A DNA stretch of 64,000 nt from Urophycis tenuis (GCA_036785325.1 JAXIVH010000028.1:5000946-5064945), one strand, 5' to 3'. Positions 10,423 to 23,446 are shown, numbered from the stretch's first letter. A program made the numbers and translations. Notes: generated from the sequence alone by a model not told the origin.

Positions 10423-13199
10423 GATATTGGCGAGTACAACTGCCTTTGATCCCCTATTCAACTACCGAGTCGTTGGATGAGGTGGGGGGGGGGTCATCGA
10501 GATAACTCTAACGAACCTAACCGAGCCAGGGCCATCGAAAGAACGGGCTCTCTACACAACTCATTTATATTACCTTACCAACTGTTATTCACAAAACGAC
10601 CACTAGATGGAGGCGATGGACCACCACTGAAGAATCAAAAGAAGGCAACCAGCCTTTAACACAAAGACTAAAAACTCACTCCAGCTGTGATCCTCTTTAT
10701 CTAAATAAATAAATAAATAAAAATGAATAAATAAATAGACTAAATAAATATACAAATATAAATAAATAAATTAAATATAGATTACCTTACCAACTATTGC
10801 AATTACCTATTATTATTATTATTACTCACCTATTAATGCAATTTCCCAACCTGGGAACAATAGAGTATTTCTATTTCTATTTCTATAACTCTTCTTCACA
10901 AAACGACCACTAGGTGGAGACGACGCACCACCAGCGAGGAATCAAAAGAGGAGGAACAACCTTGAATACAAAGATTAAAACCCACTCCAGCGGTGAGTCT
11001 CTCGATGTATTTATTTACTAAAACAAAATATATTAAATATATATACTCCTCCCATCTCTTCTCCCCTGTCTTCCCTCATGGAAATGAGGGAGTTGGGGGA
11101 GATAGAGTGTACTAGCCCGATCCGGCGGGGGTGAGTTCAGTCCGTACAGACTGTCTCACCTTGACTCTACCTTCCTCAATCTCTAGCTCTAACTCTAACC
11201 CTAGGGATAACCTCAACCCCAACCCTAACCATAGGCCTAACCTTAGCCCTAACCCTAACTCAACCCTAACACTAACCCTTACCTTGGCCCTAATCTTAAC
11301 ACTAACCTCAACCCCTAACCTTAGCCTTAACACTAACCCTAACCCCTACTCTAACTCTAACCCTAACCCCTACTCTAACTCTAACCCTAAGCCTACCCTA
11401 ACCTCCAACACTAACCCTACCCTAACTCTAACGCTAACCCTTACTCTAACCTTTGCCCTAACTTTAGCCCTAACCCTAGCCTCAGCCATAACCCTAACCC
11501 TAACCTTAGCCCTAACCCTAACCTTAACCCTAACCCTAACCTTGGCCCTAACCTTAACACTAACCTCAAACCTAACCTTAACCCTAACCTCAGCCATAAC
11601 CCTAACCCTAACCTTAGCCCTAACCCTAATTCTAGCCCTAACCCTAATCTTAACCATAACCTTAACCCTAACCTTGGCCCTAACACTTAACCTAACCTTA
11701 TCCATAACACTAACCCTAACCTCAACCCTAACCTTAACCCCAATCTCAGCCGTAACCCCAACCCTAACCTTATCCCTAACCTTAAACCTAACCCTAACCT
11801 CAGCCCTAACCTTAACCCTAACCTCAGCCCTCATCTTAACCCTAACCCCTAACCCCTAACCTCTAACCCTAACCCTAACCTTACCCTAACCGTAACGCTA
11901 ACCCTAACCCTTACTCTAACCTTAGCCCTAACCTTAGCCCTAACCGTAACCCTAACCTTAACCCTAACCTTAACCCTAAACCGTAACCTTATACCTAACC
12001 CTAACCTCAGCCCTAACCTTAACCCTAACCGCAACCCCTCCCATTTACTTCAAACCTAACGTTAAGGTTAACTGCTAACTCTACCCCTAAATCTACCCTA
12101 ACCTTAACCTACACTTGACATATTGGAGGAAGAAGACAATTACCCAGCATGCATTTCATCCGGAAAACTTTTCACAAAAAAACCCATTACCGAAGTACCT
12201 ACGGCGAGAATAGACTACCCCAAGAAATTGTTGTTTTGGGTGAGGAAAGTAAGCCATTGAGTCTTCTCTAAGGTCAACTCCCTACACAATCTCTGTAGTC
12301 GCGCGGTGTATGGGGCACAGGAATTGTTATTAACAGGCTGTTCGGCATGGGGTCCTGGAGGGGCCAGGGAGGCAGTGCTTAGTCGCGGCTGGCCTTGGCC
12401 TTTCCTACCCTGGGACCGACTGGGAAGGCACCGCTGGTCGGGGCTGGTCTTGGTCTTTCCTAGGTCTGGACACCCATCGCTGAGGATAGCTGCATTGGGG
12501 GACCGTGGAGGCAGTGCTTTGTCACGGCTGGCCTCGGTCCTTCGTGACCCCAGTTTTCTGCTAGTTCATCTGGACCCAACAGAGGACAAGAACCAAGCTC
12601 CGGCCCTGATTGGCCAAACCAGGGCTACCTAGCGGTGTTAACAACTGGTTTGTGCTGGTCAGGGGGTAAGTATGTGCCCCCTCCTCTCCATAACCAAAAC
12701 AATGTATCCTAAAAAGTGTTTTACTTACCTTTACTTACCTCGACGTTACCTCAACAAATGATCACTCCTAAAAAAGCTTAAACCCAATACCAATTCCATT
12801 TCGGAAACGACACACCTTGAGAATTGATCACTCTCGGGGGGGCCTCCCTTGGGTGAGGGTGTATAGTGACAATGGCCAGAAACACCCTATGATCCCAGGG
12901 TCCACTACTGATGACGTGTCCTAATATTTCGATAGCACGTTTATACTAAAATAGCAATGGAAAAGAAAAGTCTCACTCCAGCTGTGACTCGTCTTTATTC
13001 AAATAAGTAAATATACCAATGCATTGGAAGTACCTTCAATCAAACTAGATTGACCTTCATCTTGGAACAAAGAAAACCTTTGGGAAAAGGAAAAACAAGT
13101 CTATATCTCCAAATCAGCGGTTATATCACAACAAGACAGATAACCATTTCGTTTTACTTCATTCTTGGTAATATGGTAAAAGAGAGCTGCGGATGACTA
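10423..13199. repeat. Macrosatellite unit A5 (long type)
   Basis: A 2777-bp unit with a 10-base G-run and the AT-rich segment at about 10510-11182. Small private changes include 'ataaataaaaatg' near 10716 and 'aaaacaaaatatatt' near 11022. Confidence 0.9.
11183..12040. repeat. Degenerate telomere-like block 5
   Basis: Standard long-unit block with one private change, 'cccttactctaacctttg' near 11437, that shortens one of the minus-strand dipeptide frames. No length change is seen. Confidence 0.95.
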
Positions 13200-16162
13200 G
13201 ATATTGGCGAGTGCAACTGCCTTTGATCCCCTATTCAACTACCGAGTCGTTGGATGAGGAGGGGGGGGGGTCATCGAGATAACTCTAACGAACCTAACCG
13301 AGCCAGGGCCATCGAAAGAACGGGCTCTCTACACAACCCATTTATATTACCTTACCAACTGTTATTCACAAAACGACCACTAGATGGAGGCGATGGACCA
13401 CCACTGAAGAATCAAAAGAAGGCAACCAGCCTTTAACACAAAGACTAAAAACTCACTCCAGCTGTGATCCTCTTTATCTAAATAAATAAATAAACAAAAA
13501 TGAATAAATAAATAGACTAAATAAATATACAAATATAAATAAATAAATTAAATATAGATTACCTTACCAACTATTGCAATTACCTATTATTATTGTTATT
13601 ATTATTATTACTTACCTATTAATGCAATTTCCCAACCTGGGAACAATAGAGTATTTCTATTTCTATTTCTATAACTCTTCTTCACAAAACGACCACTAGG
13701 TGGAGACGACGCACCACCAGCGAGGAATCAAAAGAGGAGGAACAACCTTGAATACAAAGATTAAAACCCACTCCAGCTGTGAGTCTCTCGATGTATTTAT
13801 TTACTAAAAAAATATATATTAAATATATATACTCCTCCCATCTCTTCTCCCCTGTCTTCCCTCATGGAAATGAGGGAGTTGGGGGAGATAGAGTGTACTA
13901 GCCCGATCCGGCGGGGGTGAGTTCAGTCCGAACAGACTGTCTCACCTTGACTCTACCTTCCTCAATCTCTAGCTCTAACTCTAACCCTAGGGATAACCTC
14001 AACCCCAACCCTAACCATAGGCCTAACCTTAGCCCTAACCCTAACTCAACCCTAACACTAACCCTTACCTTGGCCCTAATCTTAAAACTAACCTCAACCC
14101 CTAACCTTAGCCTTAACACTAACCCTAACCCCTACTCTAACTCTAACCCTAACCCCTACTCTAACTCTAACCCTAAGCCTACCCTAACCTCCAACACTAA
14201 CCCTACCCTAACTCTAACGCTAACCCTAACTCTAACCTTTGCCCTAACTTTAGCCCTAACCCTAGCCTCAGCCATAACCCTAACCCTAACCTTAGCCCTA
14301 ACCCTAACCTTAACCCTAACCCTAACCTTGGCCCTAACCTTAACACTAACCTCAAACCTAACCTTAACCCTAACCTCAGCCATAACCCTAACCCTAACCT
14401 TAGCCCTAACCCTAATTCTAGCCCTAACCCTAATCTTAACCATAACCTTAACCCTAACCTTGGCCCTAACACTTAACCTAACCTTATCCATAACACTAAC
14501 CCTAACCTCAACCCTAACCTTAACCCCAATCTCAGCCGTAACCCCAACCCTAACCTTATCCCTAACCTTAAACCTAACCCTAACCTCAGCCCTAACCTTA
14601 ACCCTAACCTCAGCCCTCATCTTAACCCTAACCCCTAACCCCTAACCTCTAACCCTAACCTTACCCTAACCGTAACGCTAACCCTAACCCTTACTCTAAC
14701 CTTAGCCCTAACCTTAGCCCTAACCGTAACCCTAACCTTAACCCTAACCTTAACCCTAAACCGTAACCTTATACCTAACCCTAACCTCAGCCCTCATCTT
14801 AACCCTAACCCCTAACCCCTAACCTCTAACCCTAACCCTAACCTTACCCTAACCGTAACGCTAACCCTAACCCTTACTCTAACCTTAGCCCTAACCTTAG
14901 CCCTAACCGTAACCCTAACCTTAACCCTAACCTTAACCCTAAACAGTAACCTTATACCTAACCCTAACCTCAGCCCTAACCTTAACCCTAACCGCAACCC
15001 CTCCCATTTACTTCAAACCTAACGTTAAGGTTAACTGCTAACTCTACCCCTAAATCTACCCTAACCTTAACCTACACTTGACATATTGGAGGAAGAAGAC
15101 AATTACCCAGCATGCATTTCATCCGGAAAACTTTTCACAAAAAAACCCATTACCGAAGTACCTACGGCGAGAATAGACTACCCCAAGAAATTGTTGTTTT
15201 GGGTGAGGAAAGTAAGCCATTGAGTCTGCTCTAAGGTCAACTTCCTACACAATCGCTGTAGTCGCGCGGTGTATGGGGCACAGGAATTGTTATTAACAGG
15301 CTGTTCGGCATGGGGTCCTGGAGGGGCCAGGGAGGCAGTGCTTAGTCGCGGCTGGCCTTGGCCTTTCCTACCCTGGGACCGACTGGGAAGGCACCGCTGG
15401 TCGGGGCTGGTCTTGGTCTTTCCTAGGTCTGGACACCCATCGCTGAGGATAGCTGCATTGGGGGACCGTGGAGGCAGTGCTTTGTCACAGCTGGCCTCGG
15501 TCCTTCGTGACCCCAGTTTTCTGCTAGTTCATCTGGACCCAACAGAGGACAAGAACCAAGCTCCGGCCCTGATTGGCCAAACCAGGGCTACCTAGCGGTG
15601 TTAACAACTGGTTTGTGCTGGTCAGGGGGTAAGTATGTGCCCCCTCCTCTCCATAACCAAAACAATGTATCCTAAAAAGTGTTTTACTTACCTTTACTTA
15701 CCTCGACGTTACCTCAACAAATGATCACTCCTAAAAAAGCTTAAACCCAATACCAATTCCATTTCGGAAACGACACACCTTGAGAATTGATCACTCTCGG
15801 GGGGGCCTCCCTTGGGTGAGGGTGTATAGTGACAATGGCCAGAAACACCCTATGATCCCAGGGTCCACTACTGATGACGTGTCCTAATATTTCGATAGCA
15901 CGTTTATACTAAAATAGAAATGGAAAAGAAAAGTCTCACTCCAGCTGTGACTCGTCTTTATTCAAATAAGTAAATATACCAATGCATTGGAAGTACCTTC
16001 AATCAAACTAGATTGACCTTCATCTTGGAACAAAGAAAACCTTTGGGAAAAGGAAAAACAAGTCTATATCTCCAAATCAGCGGTTATATCACAACAAGAC
16101 AGATAACCATTTCGTTTTACTTCATTCTTGGTAATATGGGAAAAGAGAGCTGCGGATGACTA
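13200..16162. repeat. Macrosatellite unit A6 (long type, expanded)
   Basis: The longest uninterrupted unit at 2963 bp. The excess comes from a tandem duplication of about 177 bp inside the hexamer block (copies begin 'ccctcatctt' at 14614 and 14791) and from an expanded ATT repeat near 13586-13610. The G-run is preceded by A instead of T. Confidence 0.9.
13970..15003. repeat. Degenerate telomere-like block 6
   Basis: Contains the duplication of about 177 bp described for unit A6. The two copies differ by one hexamer (ctaacc) and by 'aaccgtaacc' versus 'aacagtaacc'. A private 'cttaaaactaacc' near 14084 is shared with block 8. Confidence 0.95.
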
Positions 16163-18223
16163 GATATTGGCGAGTGCAACTGCCTTTGATCCCCTATTCA
16201 ACTACCGAGTCGTTGGATGAGGTGGGGGGGGTCATCGAGATAACTCTAACGAACCCAACCCTAACCATAGGCCTAACCTTAGCCCTAACCCTAACTCAAC
16301 CCTAACACTAACCCTTACCTTGGCCCTAATCTTAACACTAACCTCAACCCCTAACCTTAGCCTTAACACTAACCCTAACCCCTACTCTAACTCTAACCCT
16401 AACCCCTACTCTAACTCTAACCCTAAGCCTACCCTAACCTCCAACACTAACCCTACCCTAACTCTAACGCTAACCCTAACTCTAACCTTTGCCCTAACTT
16501 TAGCCCTAACCCTAGCCTCAGCCATAACCCTAACCCTTACCTTAGCCCTAACCCTAACCTTAACCCTAACCCTAACCTTGGCCCTAACCTTAACACTAAC
16601 CTCAAACCTAACCTTAACCCTAACCTCAGCCATAACCCTAACCCTAACCTTAGCCCTAACCCTAATTCTAGCCCTAACCCTAATCTTAACCATAACCTTA
16701 ACCCTAACCTTGGCCCTAACACTTAACCTAACCTTATCCATAACACTAACCCTAACCTTAACCCCAATCTCAGCCGTAACCCCAACCCTAACCTTATCCC
16801 TAACCTTAAACCTAACCCTAACCTCAGCCCTAACCTTAACCCTAACCTCAGCCCTCATCTTAACCCTAACCCCTAACCCCTAACCTCTAACCCTAACCCT
16901 AACCTTACCCTAACCGTAACGCTAACCCTAACCCTTACTCTAACCTTAGCCCTAACCTTAGCCCTAACCGTAACCCTAACCTTAACCCTAACCTTAACCC
17001 TAAACCGTAACCTTATACCTAACCCTAACCTCAGCCCTAACCTTAACCCTAACCGCAACCCCTCCCATTTACTTCAAACCTAACGTTAAGGTTAACTGCT
17101 AACTCTACCCCTAAATCTACCCTAACCTTAACCTACACTTGACATATTGGAGGAAGAAGACAATTACCCAGCATGCATTTCATCCGGAAAACTTTTCACA
17201 AAAAAACCCATTACCGAAGTACCTACGGCGAGAATAGACTACCCCAAGAAATTGTTGTTTTGGGTGAGGAAAGTAAGCCATTGAGTCTTCTCTAAGGTCA
17301 ACTTCCTACACAATCTCTGTAGTCGCGCGGTGTATGGGGCACAGGAATTGTTATTAACAGGCTGTTCGGCATGGGGTCCTGGAGGGGCCAGGGAGGCAGT
17401 GCTTAGTCGCGGCTGGCCTTGGCCTTTCCTACCCTGGGACCGACTGGGAAGGCACCGCTGGTCGGGGCTGGTCTTGGTCTTTCCTAGGTCTGGACACCCA
17501 TCGCTGAGGATAGCTGCATTGGGGGACCGTGGAGGCAGTGCTTTGTCACGGCTGGCCTCGGTCCTTCGTGACCCCAGTTTTCTGCTAGTTCATCTGGACC
17601 CAACAGAGGACAAGAACCAAGCTCCGGCCCTGATTGGCCAAACCAGGGCTACCTAGCGGTGTTAACAACTGGTTTGTGCTGGTCAGGGGGTAAGTATGTG
17701 CCCCCTCCTCTCCATAACCAAAACAATGTATCCTAAAAAGTGTTTTACTTACCTTTACTTACCTCGACGTTACCTCAACAAATGATCACTCCTAAAAAAG
17801 CTTAAACCCAATACCAATTCCATTTCGGAAACGACACACCTTGAGAATTGATCACTCTCGGGGGGGCCTCCCTCGGGTGAGGGTGTATAGTGACAATGGC
17901 CAGAAACACCCTATGATCCCAGGGTCCACTACTGATGACGTGTCCTAATATTTCGATAGCACGTTTATACTAAAATAGAAATGGAAAAGAAAAGTCTCAC
18001 TCCAGCTGTGACTCGTCTTTATTCAAATAAGTAAATATACCAATGCATTGGAAGTACCTTAAATCAAACTAGATTGACCTTCATCTTGGAACAAAGAAAA
18101 CCTTTGGGAAAAGGAAAAACAAGTCTATATCTCCAAATCAGCGGTTATATCACAACAAGACAGATAACCATTTCGTTTTACTTCATTCTTGGTAATATGG
18201 GAAAAGAGAGCTGCGGATGACTA
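16163..18223. repeat. Macrosatellite unit A7 (short type)
   Basis: A 2061-bp short unit with an 8-base G-run. It lacks 12 bp in the hexamer block near 16755. The terminal segment has 'taccttaaatcaaac' near 18057 where other copies read 'taccttcaatcaaac'. Confidence 0.9.
16249..17063. repeat. Degenerate telomere-like block 7
   Basis: Two hexamers are missing near 16755 (the 'ctcaaccctaac' step). The private variant 'aacccttacctt' near 16533 is shared with block 9. Confidence 0.95.
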
Positions 18224-20296
18224 GATATTGGCGAGTGCAACTGCCTTTGATCCCCTATTCAACTACCGAGTCGTTGGATGAGGTGGGGGGGGTCATCGAG
18301 ATAACTCTAACGAACCCAACCCTAACCATAGGCCTAACCTTCGCCCTAACCCTAACTCAACCCTAACACTAACCCTTACCTTGGCCCTAATCTTAAAACT
18401 AACCTCAACCCCTAACCTTAGCCTTAACACTAACCCTAACCCCTACTCTAACTCTAACCCTAACCCCTACTCTAACTCTAACCCTAAGCCTACCCTAACC
18501 TCCAACACTAACCCTACCCTAACTCTAACGCTAACCCTAACTCTAACCTTTGCCCTAACTTTAGCCCTAACCCTAGCCTCAGCCATAACCCTAACCCTAA
18601 CCTTAGCCCTAACCCTAACCTTAACCCTAACCCTAACCTTGGCCCTAACCTTAACACTAACCTCAAACCTAACCTTAACCCTAACCTCAGCCATAACCCT
18701 AACCCTAACCTTAGCCCTAACCCTAATTCTAGCCCTAACCCTAATCTTAACCATAACCTTAACCCTAACCTTGGCCCTAACACTTAACCTAACCTTATCC
18801 ATAACACTAACCCTAACCTCAACCCTAACCTTAACCCCAATCTCAGCCGTAACCCCAACCCTAACCTTATCCCTAACCTTAAACCTAACCCTAACCTCAG
18901 CCCTAACCTTAACCCTAACCTCAGCCCTCATCTTAACCCTAACCCCTAACCCCTAACCTCTAACCCTAACCCTAACCTTACCCTAACCGTAACGCTAACC
19001 CTAACCCTTACTCTAACCTTAGCCCTAACCTTAGCCCTAACCGTAACCCTAACCTTAACCCTAACCTTAACCCTAAACCGTAACCTTATACCTAACCCTA
19101 ACCTCAGCCCTAACCTTAACCCTAACCGCAACCCCTCCCATTTACTTCAAACCTAACGTTAAGGTTAACTGCTAACTCTACCCCTAAATCTACCCTAACC
19201 TTAACCTACACTTGACATATTGGAGGAAGAAGACAATTACCCAGCATGCATTTCATCCGGAAAACTTTTCACAAAAAAACCCATTACCAAAGTACCTACG
19301 GCGAGAATAGACTACCCCAAGAAATTGTTGTTTTGGGTGAGGAAAGTAAGCCATTGAGTCTTCTCTAAGGTCAACTTCCTACACAATCGCTGTAGTCGCG
19401 CGGTGTATGGGGCACAGGAATTGTTATTAACAGGCTGTTCGGCATGGGGTCCTGGAGGGGCCAGGGAGGCAGTGCTTAGTCGCGGCTGGCCTTGGCCTTT
19501 CCTACCCTGGGACCGACTGGGAAGGCACCGCTGGTCGGGGCTGGTCTTGGTCTTTCCTAGGTCTGGACACCCATCGCTGAGGATAGCTGCATTGGGGGAC
19601 CGTGGAGGCAGTGCTTTGTCACGGCTGGCCTCGGTCCTTCGTGACCCCAGTTTTCTGCTAGTTCATCTGGACCCAACAGAGGACAAGAACCAAGCTCCGG
19701 CCCTGATTGGCCAAACCAGGGCTACCTAGCGGTGTTAACAACTGGTTTGTGCTGGTCAGGGGGTAAGTATGTGCCCCCTCCTCTCCATAACCAAAACAAT
19801 GTATCCTAAAAAGTGTTTTACTTACCTTTACTTACCTCGACGTTACCTCAACAAATGATCACTCCTAAAAAAGCTTAAACCCAATACCAATTCCATTTCG
19901 GAAACGACACACCTTGAGAATTGATCACTCTCGGGGGGGCCTCCCTCGGGTGAGGGTGTATAGTGACAATGGCCAGAAACACCCTATGATCCCAGGGTCC
20001 ACTACTGATGACGTCTCCTAATATTTCGATAGCACGTTTATACTAAAATAGAAATGGAAAAGAAAAGTCTCACTCCAGCTGTGACTCGTCTTTATTCAAA
20101 TAAGTAAATATACCAATGCATTGGAAGTACCTTCAATCAAACTAGATTGACCTTCATCTTGGAACAAAGAAAACCTTTGGGAAAAGGAAAAACAAGTCTA
20201 TATCTCCAAATCAGCGGTTATATCACAACAAGACAGATAACCATTTCGTTTTACTTCATTCTTGGTAATATGGGAAAAGAGAGCTGCGGATGACTA
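18224..20296. repeat. Macrosatellite unit A8 (short type)
   Basis: A 2073-bp short unit, the usual length. It shares 'cttaaaactaacc' with the long unit A6, showing that single-base variants pass between long and short types. Confidence 0.9.
18312..19134. repeat. Degenerate telomere-like block 8
   Basis: Standard short-unit block with 'ccttcgccc' near 18338 and 'cttaaaactaacc' near 18393 as private or rare variants. Confidence 0.95.
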
Positions 20297-22369
20297 GATA
20301 TTGGCGAGTGCAACTGCCTTTGATCCCCTATTCAACTACCGAGTCGTTGGATGAGGTGGGGGGGGTCATCGAGATAACTCTAACGAACCCAACCCTAACC
20401 ATAGGCCTAACCTTAGCCCTAACCCTAACTCAACCCTAACACTAACCCTTACCTTGGCCCTAATCTTAACACTAACCTCAACCCCTAACCTTAGCCTTAA
20501 CACTAACCCTAACCCCTACTCTAACTCTAACCCTAACCCCTACTCTAACTCTAACCCTAAGCCTACCCTAACCTCCAACACTAACCCTACCCTAACTCTA
20601 ACGCTAACCCTAACTCTAACCTTTGCCCTAACTTTAGCCCTAACCCTAGCCTCAGCCATAACCCTAACCCTTACCTTAGCCCTAACCCTAACCTTAACCC
20701 TAACCCTAACCTTGGCCCTAACCTTAACACTAACCTCAAACCTAACCTTAACCCTAACCTCAGCCATAACCCTAACCCTAACCTTAGCCCTAACCCTAAT
20801 TCTAGCCCTAACCCTAATCTTAACCATAACCTTAACCCTAACCTTGGCCCTAACACTTAACCTAACCTTATCCATAACACTAACCCTAACCTCAACCCTA
20901 ACCTTAACCCCAATCTCAGCCGTAACCCCAACCCTAACCTTATCCCTAACCTTAAACCTAACCCTAACCTCAGCCCTAACCTTAACCCTAACCTCAGCCC
21001 TCATCTTAACCCTAACCCCTAACCCCTAACCTCTAACCCTAACCCTAACCTTACCCTAACCGTAACGCTAACCCTAACCCTTACTCTAACCTTAGCCCTA
21101 ACCTTAGCCCTAACCGTAACCCTAACCTTAACCCTAACCTTAACCCTAAACCGTAACCTTATACCTAACCCTAACCTCAGCCCTAACCTTAACCCTAACC
21201 GCAACCCCTCCCATTTACTTCAAACCTAACGTTAAGGTTAACTGCTAACTCTACCCCTAAATCTACCCTAACCTTAACCTACACTTGACATATTGGAGGA
21301 AGAAGACAATTACCCAGCATGCATTTCATCCGGAAAACTTTTCACAAAAAAACCCATTACCGAAGTACCTACGGCGAGAATAGACTACCCCAAGAAATTG
21401 TTGTTTTGGGTGAGGAAAGTAAGCCATTGAGTCTTCTCTAAGGTCAACTTCCTACACAATCTCTGTAGTCGCGCGGTGTATGGGGCACAGGAATTGTTAT
21501 TAACAGGCTGTTCGGCATGGGGTCCTGGAGGGGCCAGGGAGGCAGTGCTTAGTCGCGGCTGGCCTTGGCCTTTCCTACCCTGGGACCGACTGGGAAGGCA
21601 CCGCTGGTCGGGGCTGGTCTTGGTCTTTCCTAGGTCTGGACACCCATCGCTGAGGATAGCTGCATTGGGGGACCGTGGAGGCAGTGCTTTGTCACGGCTG
21701 GCCTCGGTCCTTCGTGACCCCAGTTTTCTGCTAGTTCATCTGGACCCAACAGAGGACAAGAACCAAGCTCCGGCCCTGATTGGCCAAACCAGGGCTACCT
21801 AGCGGTGTTAACAACTGGTTTGTGCTGGTCAGGGGGTAAGTATGTGCCCCCTCCTCTCCATAACCAAAACAATGTATCCTAAAAAGTGTTTTACTTACCT
21901 TTACTTACCTCAACGTTACCTCAACAAATGATCACTCCTAAAAAAGCTTAAACCCAATACCAATTCCATTTCGGAAACGACACACCTTGAGAATTGATCA
22001 CTCTCGGGGGGGCCTCCCTTGGGTGAGGGTGTATAGTGACAATGGCAAGAAACACCCTATGATCCCAGGGTCCACTACTGATGACGTGTCCTAATATTTC
22101 GATAGCACGTTTATACTAAAATAGAAATGGAAAAGAAAAGTCTCACTCCAGCTGTGACTCGTCTTTATTCAAATAAGTAAATATACCAATGCATTGGAAG
22201 TACCTTCAATCAAACTAGATTGACCTCCATCTTGGAACAAAGAAAACCTTTGGGAAAAGGAAAAACAAGTCTATATCTCCAAATCAGCGGTTATATCACA
22301 ACAAGACAGATAACCATTTCGTTTTACTTCATTCTTGGTAATATGGGAAAAGAGAGCTGCGGATGACTA
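20297..22369. repeat. Macrosatellite unit A9 (short type)
   Basis: A 2073-bp short unit. Private changes are 'acctcaacgtt' near 21909 and 'aatggcaagaaac' near 22043. It is the last complete A unit before the switch to family B. Confidence 0.9.
20385..21207. repeat. Degenerate telomere-like block 9
   Basis: Standard short-unit block. It shares 'aacccttacctt' near 20668 with block 7. Confidence 0.95.
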
Positions 22370-22448
22370 GATATTGGCGAGTGCAACTGCCTTTGATCCC
22401 CTATTCAACTACCGAGTCGTTGGATGAGGTGGGGGGGGTCATCGAGAT
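22370..22448. repeat. Truncated macrosatellite unit A10 and A-to-B junction
   Basis: The first 80 or so bases of an A unit, through the G-run and 'gtcatcgagata', where sequence changes to 'aggaaggaaaatctaagc'. The fusion falls in a short shared 'aagga' purine stretch. This is the only A-to-B junction in the window. Confidence 0.85.
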
Positions 22449-22750
22449 AAGGAAGGAAAATCTAAGCTTTCCAACGGCGTATGGCTAGACTATATTGACT
22501 CATGGGTCGTTGAAATACTAAGCTAATTAATTTGTGTTCTGTAAGGAAAGATTAATGTTAATTGAAGCGTTGAAGGTTTTTTTTTAGCTGCTGGGTAGAC
22601 TTCAGTCAACCTGACGCAGTTTTGTCTGTGAGCAACCAAATTGATCAGAGATGGGCTCATTTTAAGCGGGAAAATCTAAGCTTTCCAACGACGTATGGCA
22701 TGACTATATTTGCCCACGGGTCGTCGAAATAAAAAGCTGATTCATGTGTG
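22449..22750. repeat. 214-bp minisatellite run before module M1 (about 1.4 units)
   Basis: A partial unit entered at 'aaatctaagctttcc', then the terminal-variant unit, recognised by 'gacgtatggcatgac', 'tttgcccacgggtcgtcg' and 'ctgattcatgtg'. It has a T-run (ggttttttttt near 22577) where other units read ggtatgttttt. Confidence 0.9.
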
Positions 22751-22942
22751 TTCTGTTGGCTGTGGAAAGAAAATAGCACACAAGTCCTACCAAGTCAACT
22801 TTATTGTCAGTGATAAACATTAATAAATAAACAGTATGGACATTGTATAAACAGTTGTATAAAAAGTGTAAACAGTATGAACAGTGTTCTTATAAAAGAT
22901 ATCAATATCAATACTGATCACGTGTGTATTTTATATTTCCAG

Positions 22943-23446
22943 ATTATTTGTTGATTAGCCAGAGCCTGTGACTCCCACCAACCGGCCCGTTCAGCCCACT
23001 GCGTTGTCGTCCTCCACCCGGCCGAAGCCTCCTGCGCCCACCCGCCTCCAGCCGAGGCCTCCTGCTGCATCAGCCTGTGGCCCGCCCGCCCCCTGTGTCG
23101 GCAGCACCCATACCGCTGGTCCTCCCCGCACAGCCACAGGCCCCCTCCGTCCTGCTTCGTGGGCCATCCTGCAGCTGTCTCTGCAGTCATCGTGTGTCAA
23201 AACCATTCAAACTTGTATATGGTAACATTTCAAAATGACACCAGCATAAATGAGGACCTTGCAATAGGTTGTGTGTTACAGGACCCCCCTGGCATACAGC
23301 TGTATGTCTCTGTGAAAGTGGTTGTGAAGAACTGCATCCGGCTGAACAAGTACAAGTGCCGGCGAGGCAGCAACTCTCTCGAGGGGTTGCACGCCCACCT
23401 GGTTAACGCCATCCCTTCACAGCGATGTGGGATCATGCCGTTCCAA
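22943..23446 (+). pseudogene. Exon-like block M1 (best-preserved downstream splice sites)
   Basis: A 504-bp block bounded by 'tatatttccag' and 'gtaagtgatt', the form of an internal vertebrate exon. The last frame is open to the donor and ends with residues like RGSNSLEGLHAHLV..RCGIMPFQ, because codon CGA is kept where most copies have TGA. A proline-rich frame comes first, but here GAT-TAG puts a stop near its start, and it ends at TAA near 23221. M1 is the only copy with an intact second acceptor, 'cccccttctcag' at about 23586-23597. It also keeps 'caagtcaactttattgtca' upstream, unlike the other nine. I recall similar DPPG..LY and RG-SLE-H-HL strings from predicted fish proteins of transposon-like type, but this is unverified. 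It is most likely a decayed gene fragment. Confidence 0.55.

Larger units (their letters stand above)
685..22448. repeat. Family-A macrosatellite array, left copy
   Basis: Nine complete head-to-tail units of 2.06-2.96 kb and a short tenth fragment, all in one orientation. Order within a unit: the start 'gatattggcgagtgcaac', a G-run of 8-10, an AT-rich segment (long units only), a degenerate CCCTAA block, a GC-rich segment, and an AT-rich segment ending 'agagagctgcggatgacta'. Units differ by scattered substitutions and by indels confined mostly to the hexamer block. The array ends at about 22448 just after the G-run of unit 10, where family-B sequence begins. No credible protein gene is present. 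Confidence 0.95.

Noticed and set aside
22760..22942. A promoter or coding start in the AT-rich part of each B module
   Set aside because: It holds short AT-rich repeats (aaacagtat, ataaacagttgtat) and possibly an old retroelement tail; no TATA-plus-start arrangement stands out.
22918..23190. 90-codon minus-strand frame opposite each exon-like block
   Set aside because: It is antisense to the proline-rich frame; the splice-like borders are on the plus strand, and no motif supports the minus frame.
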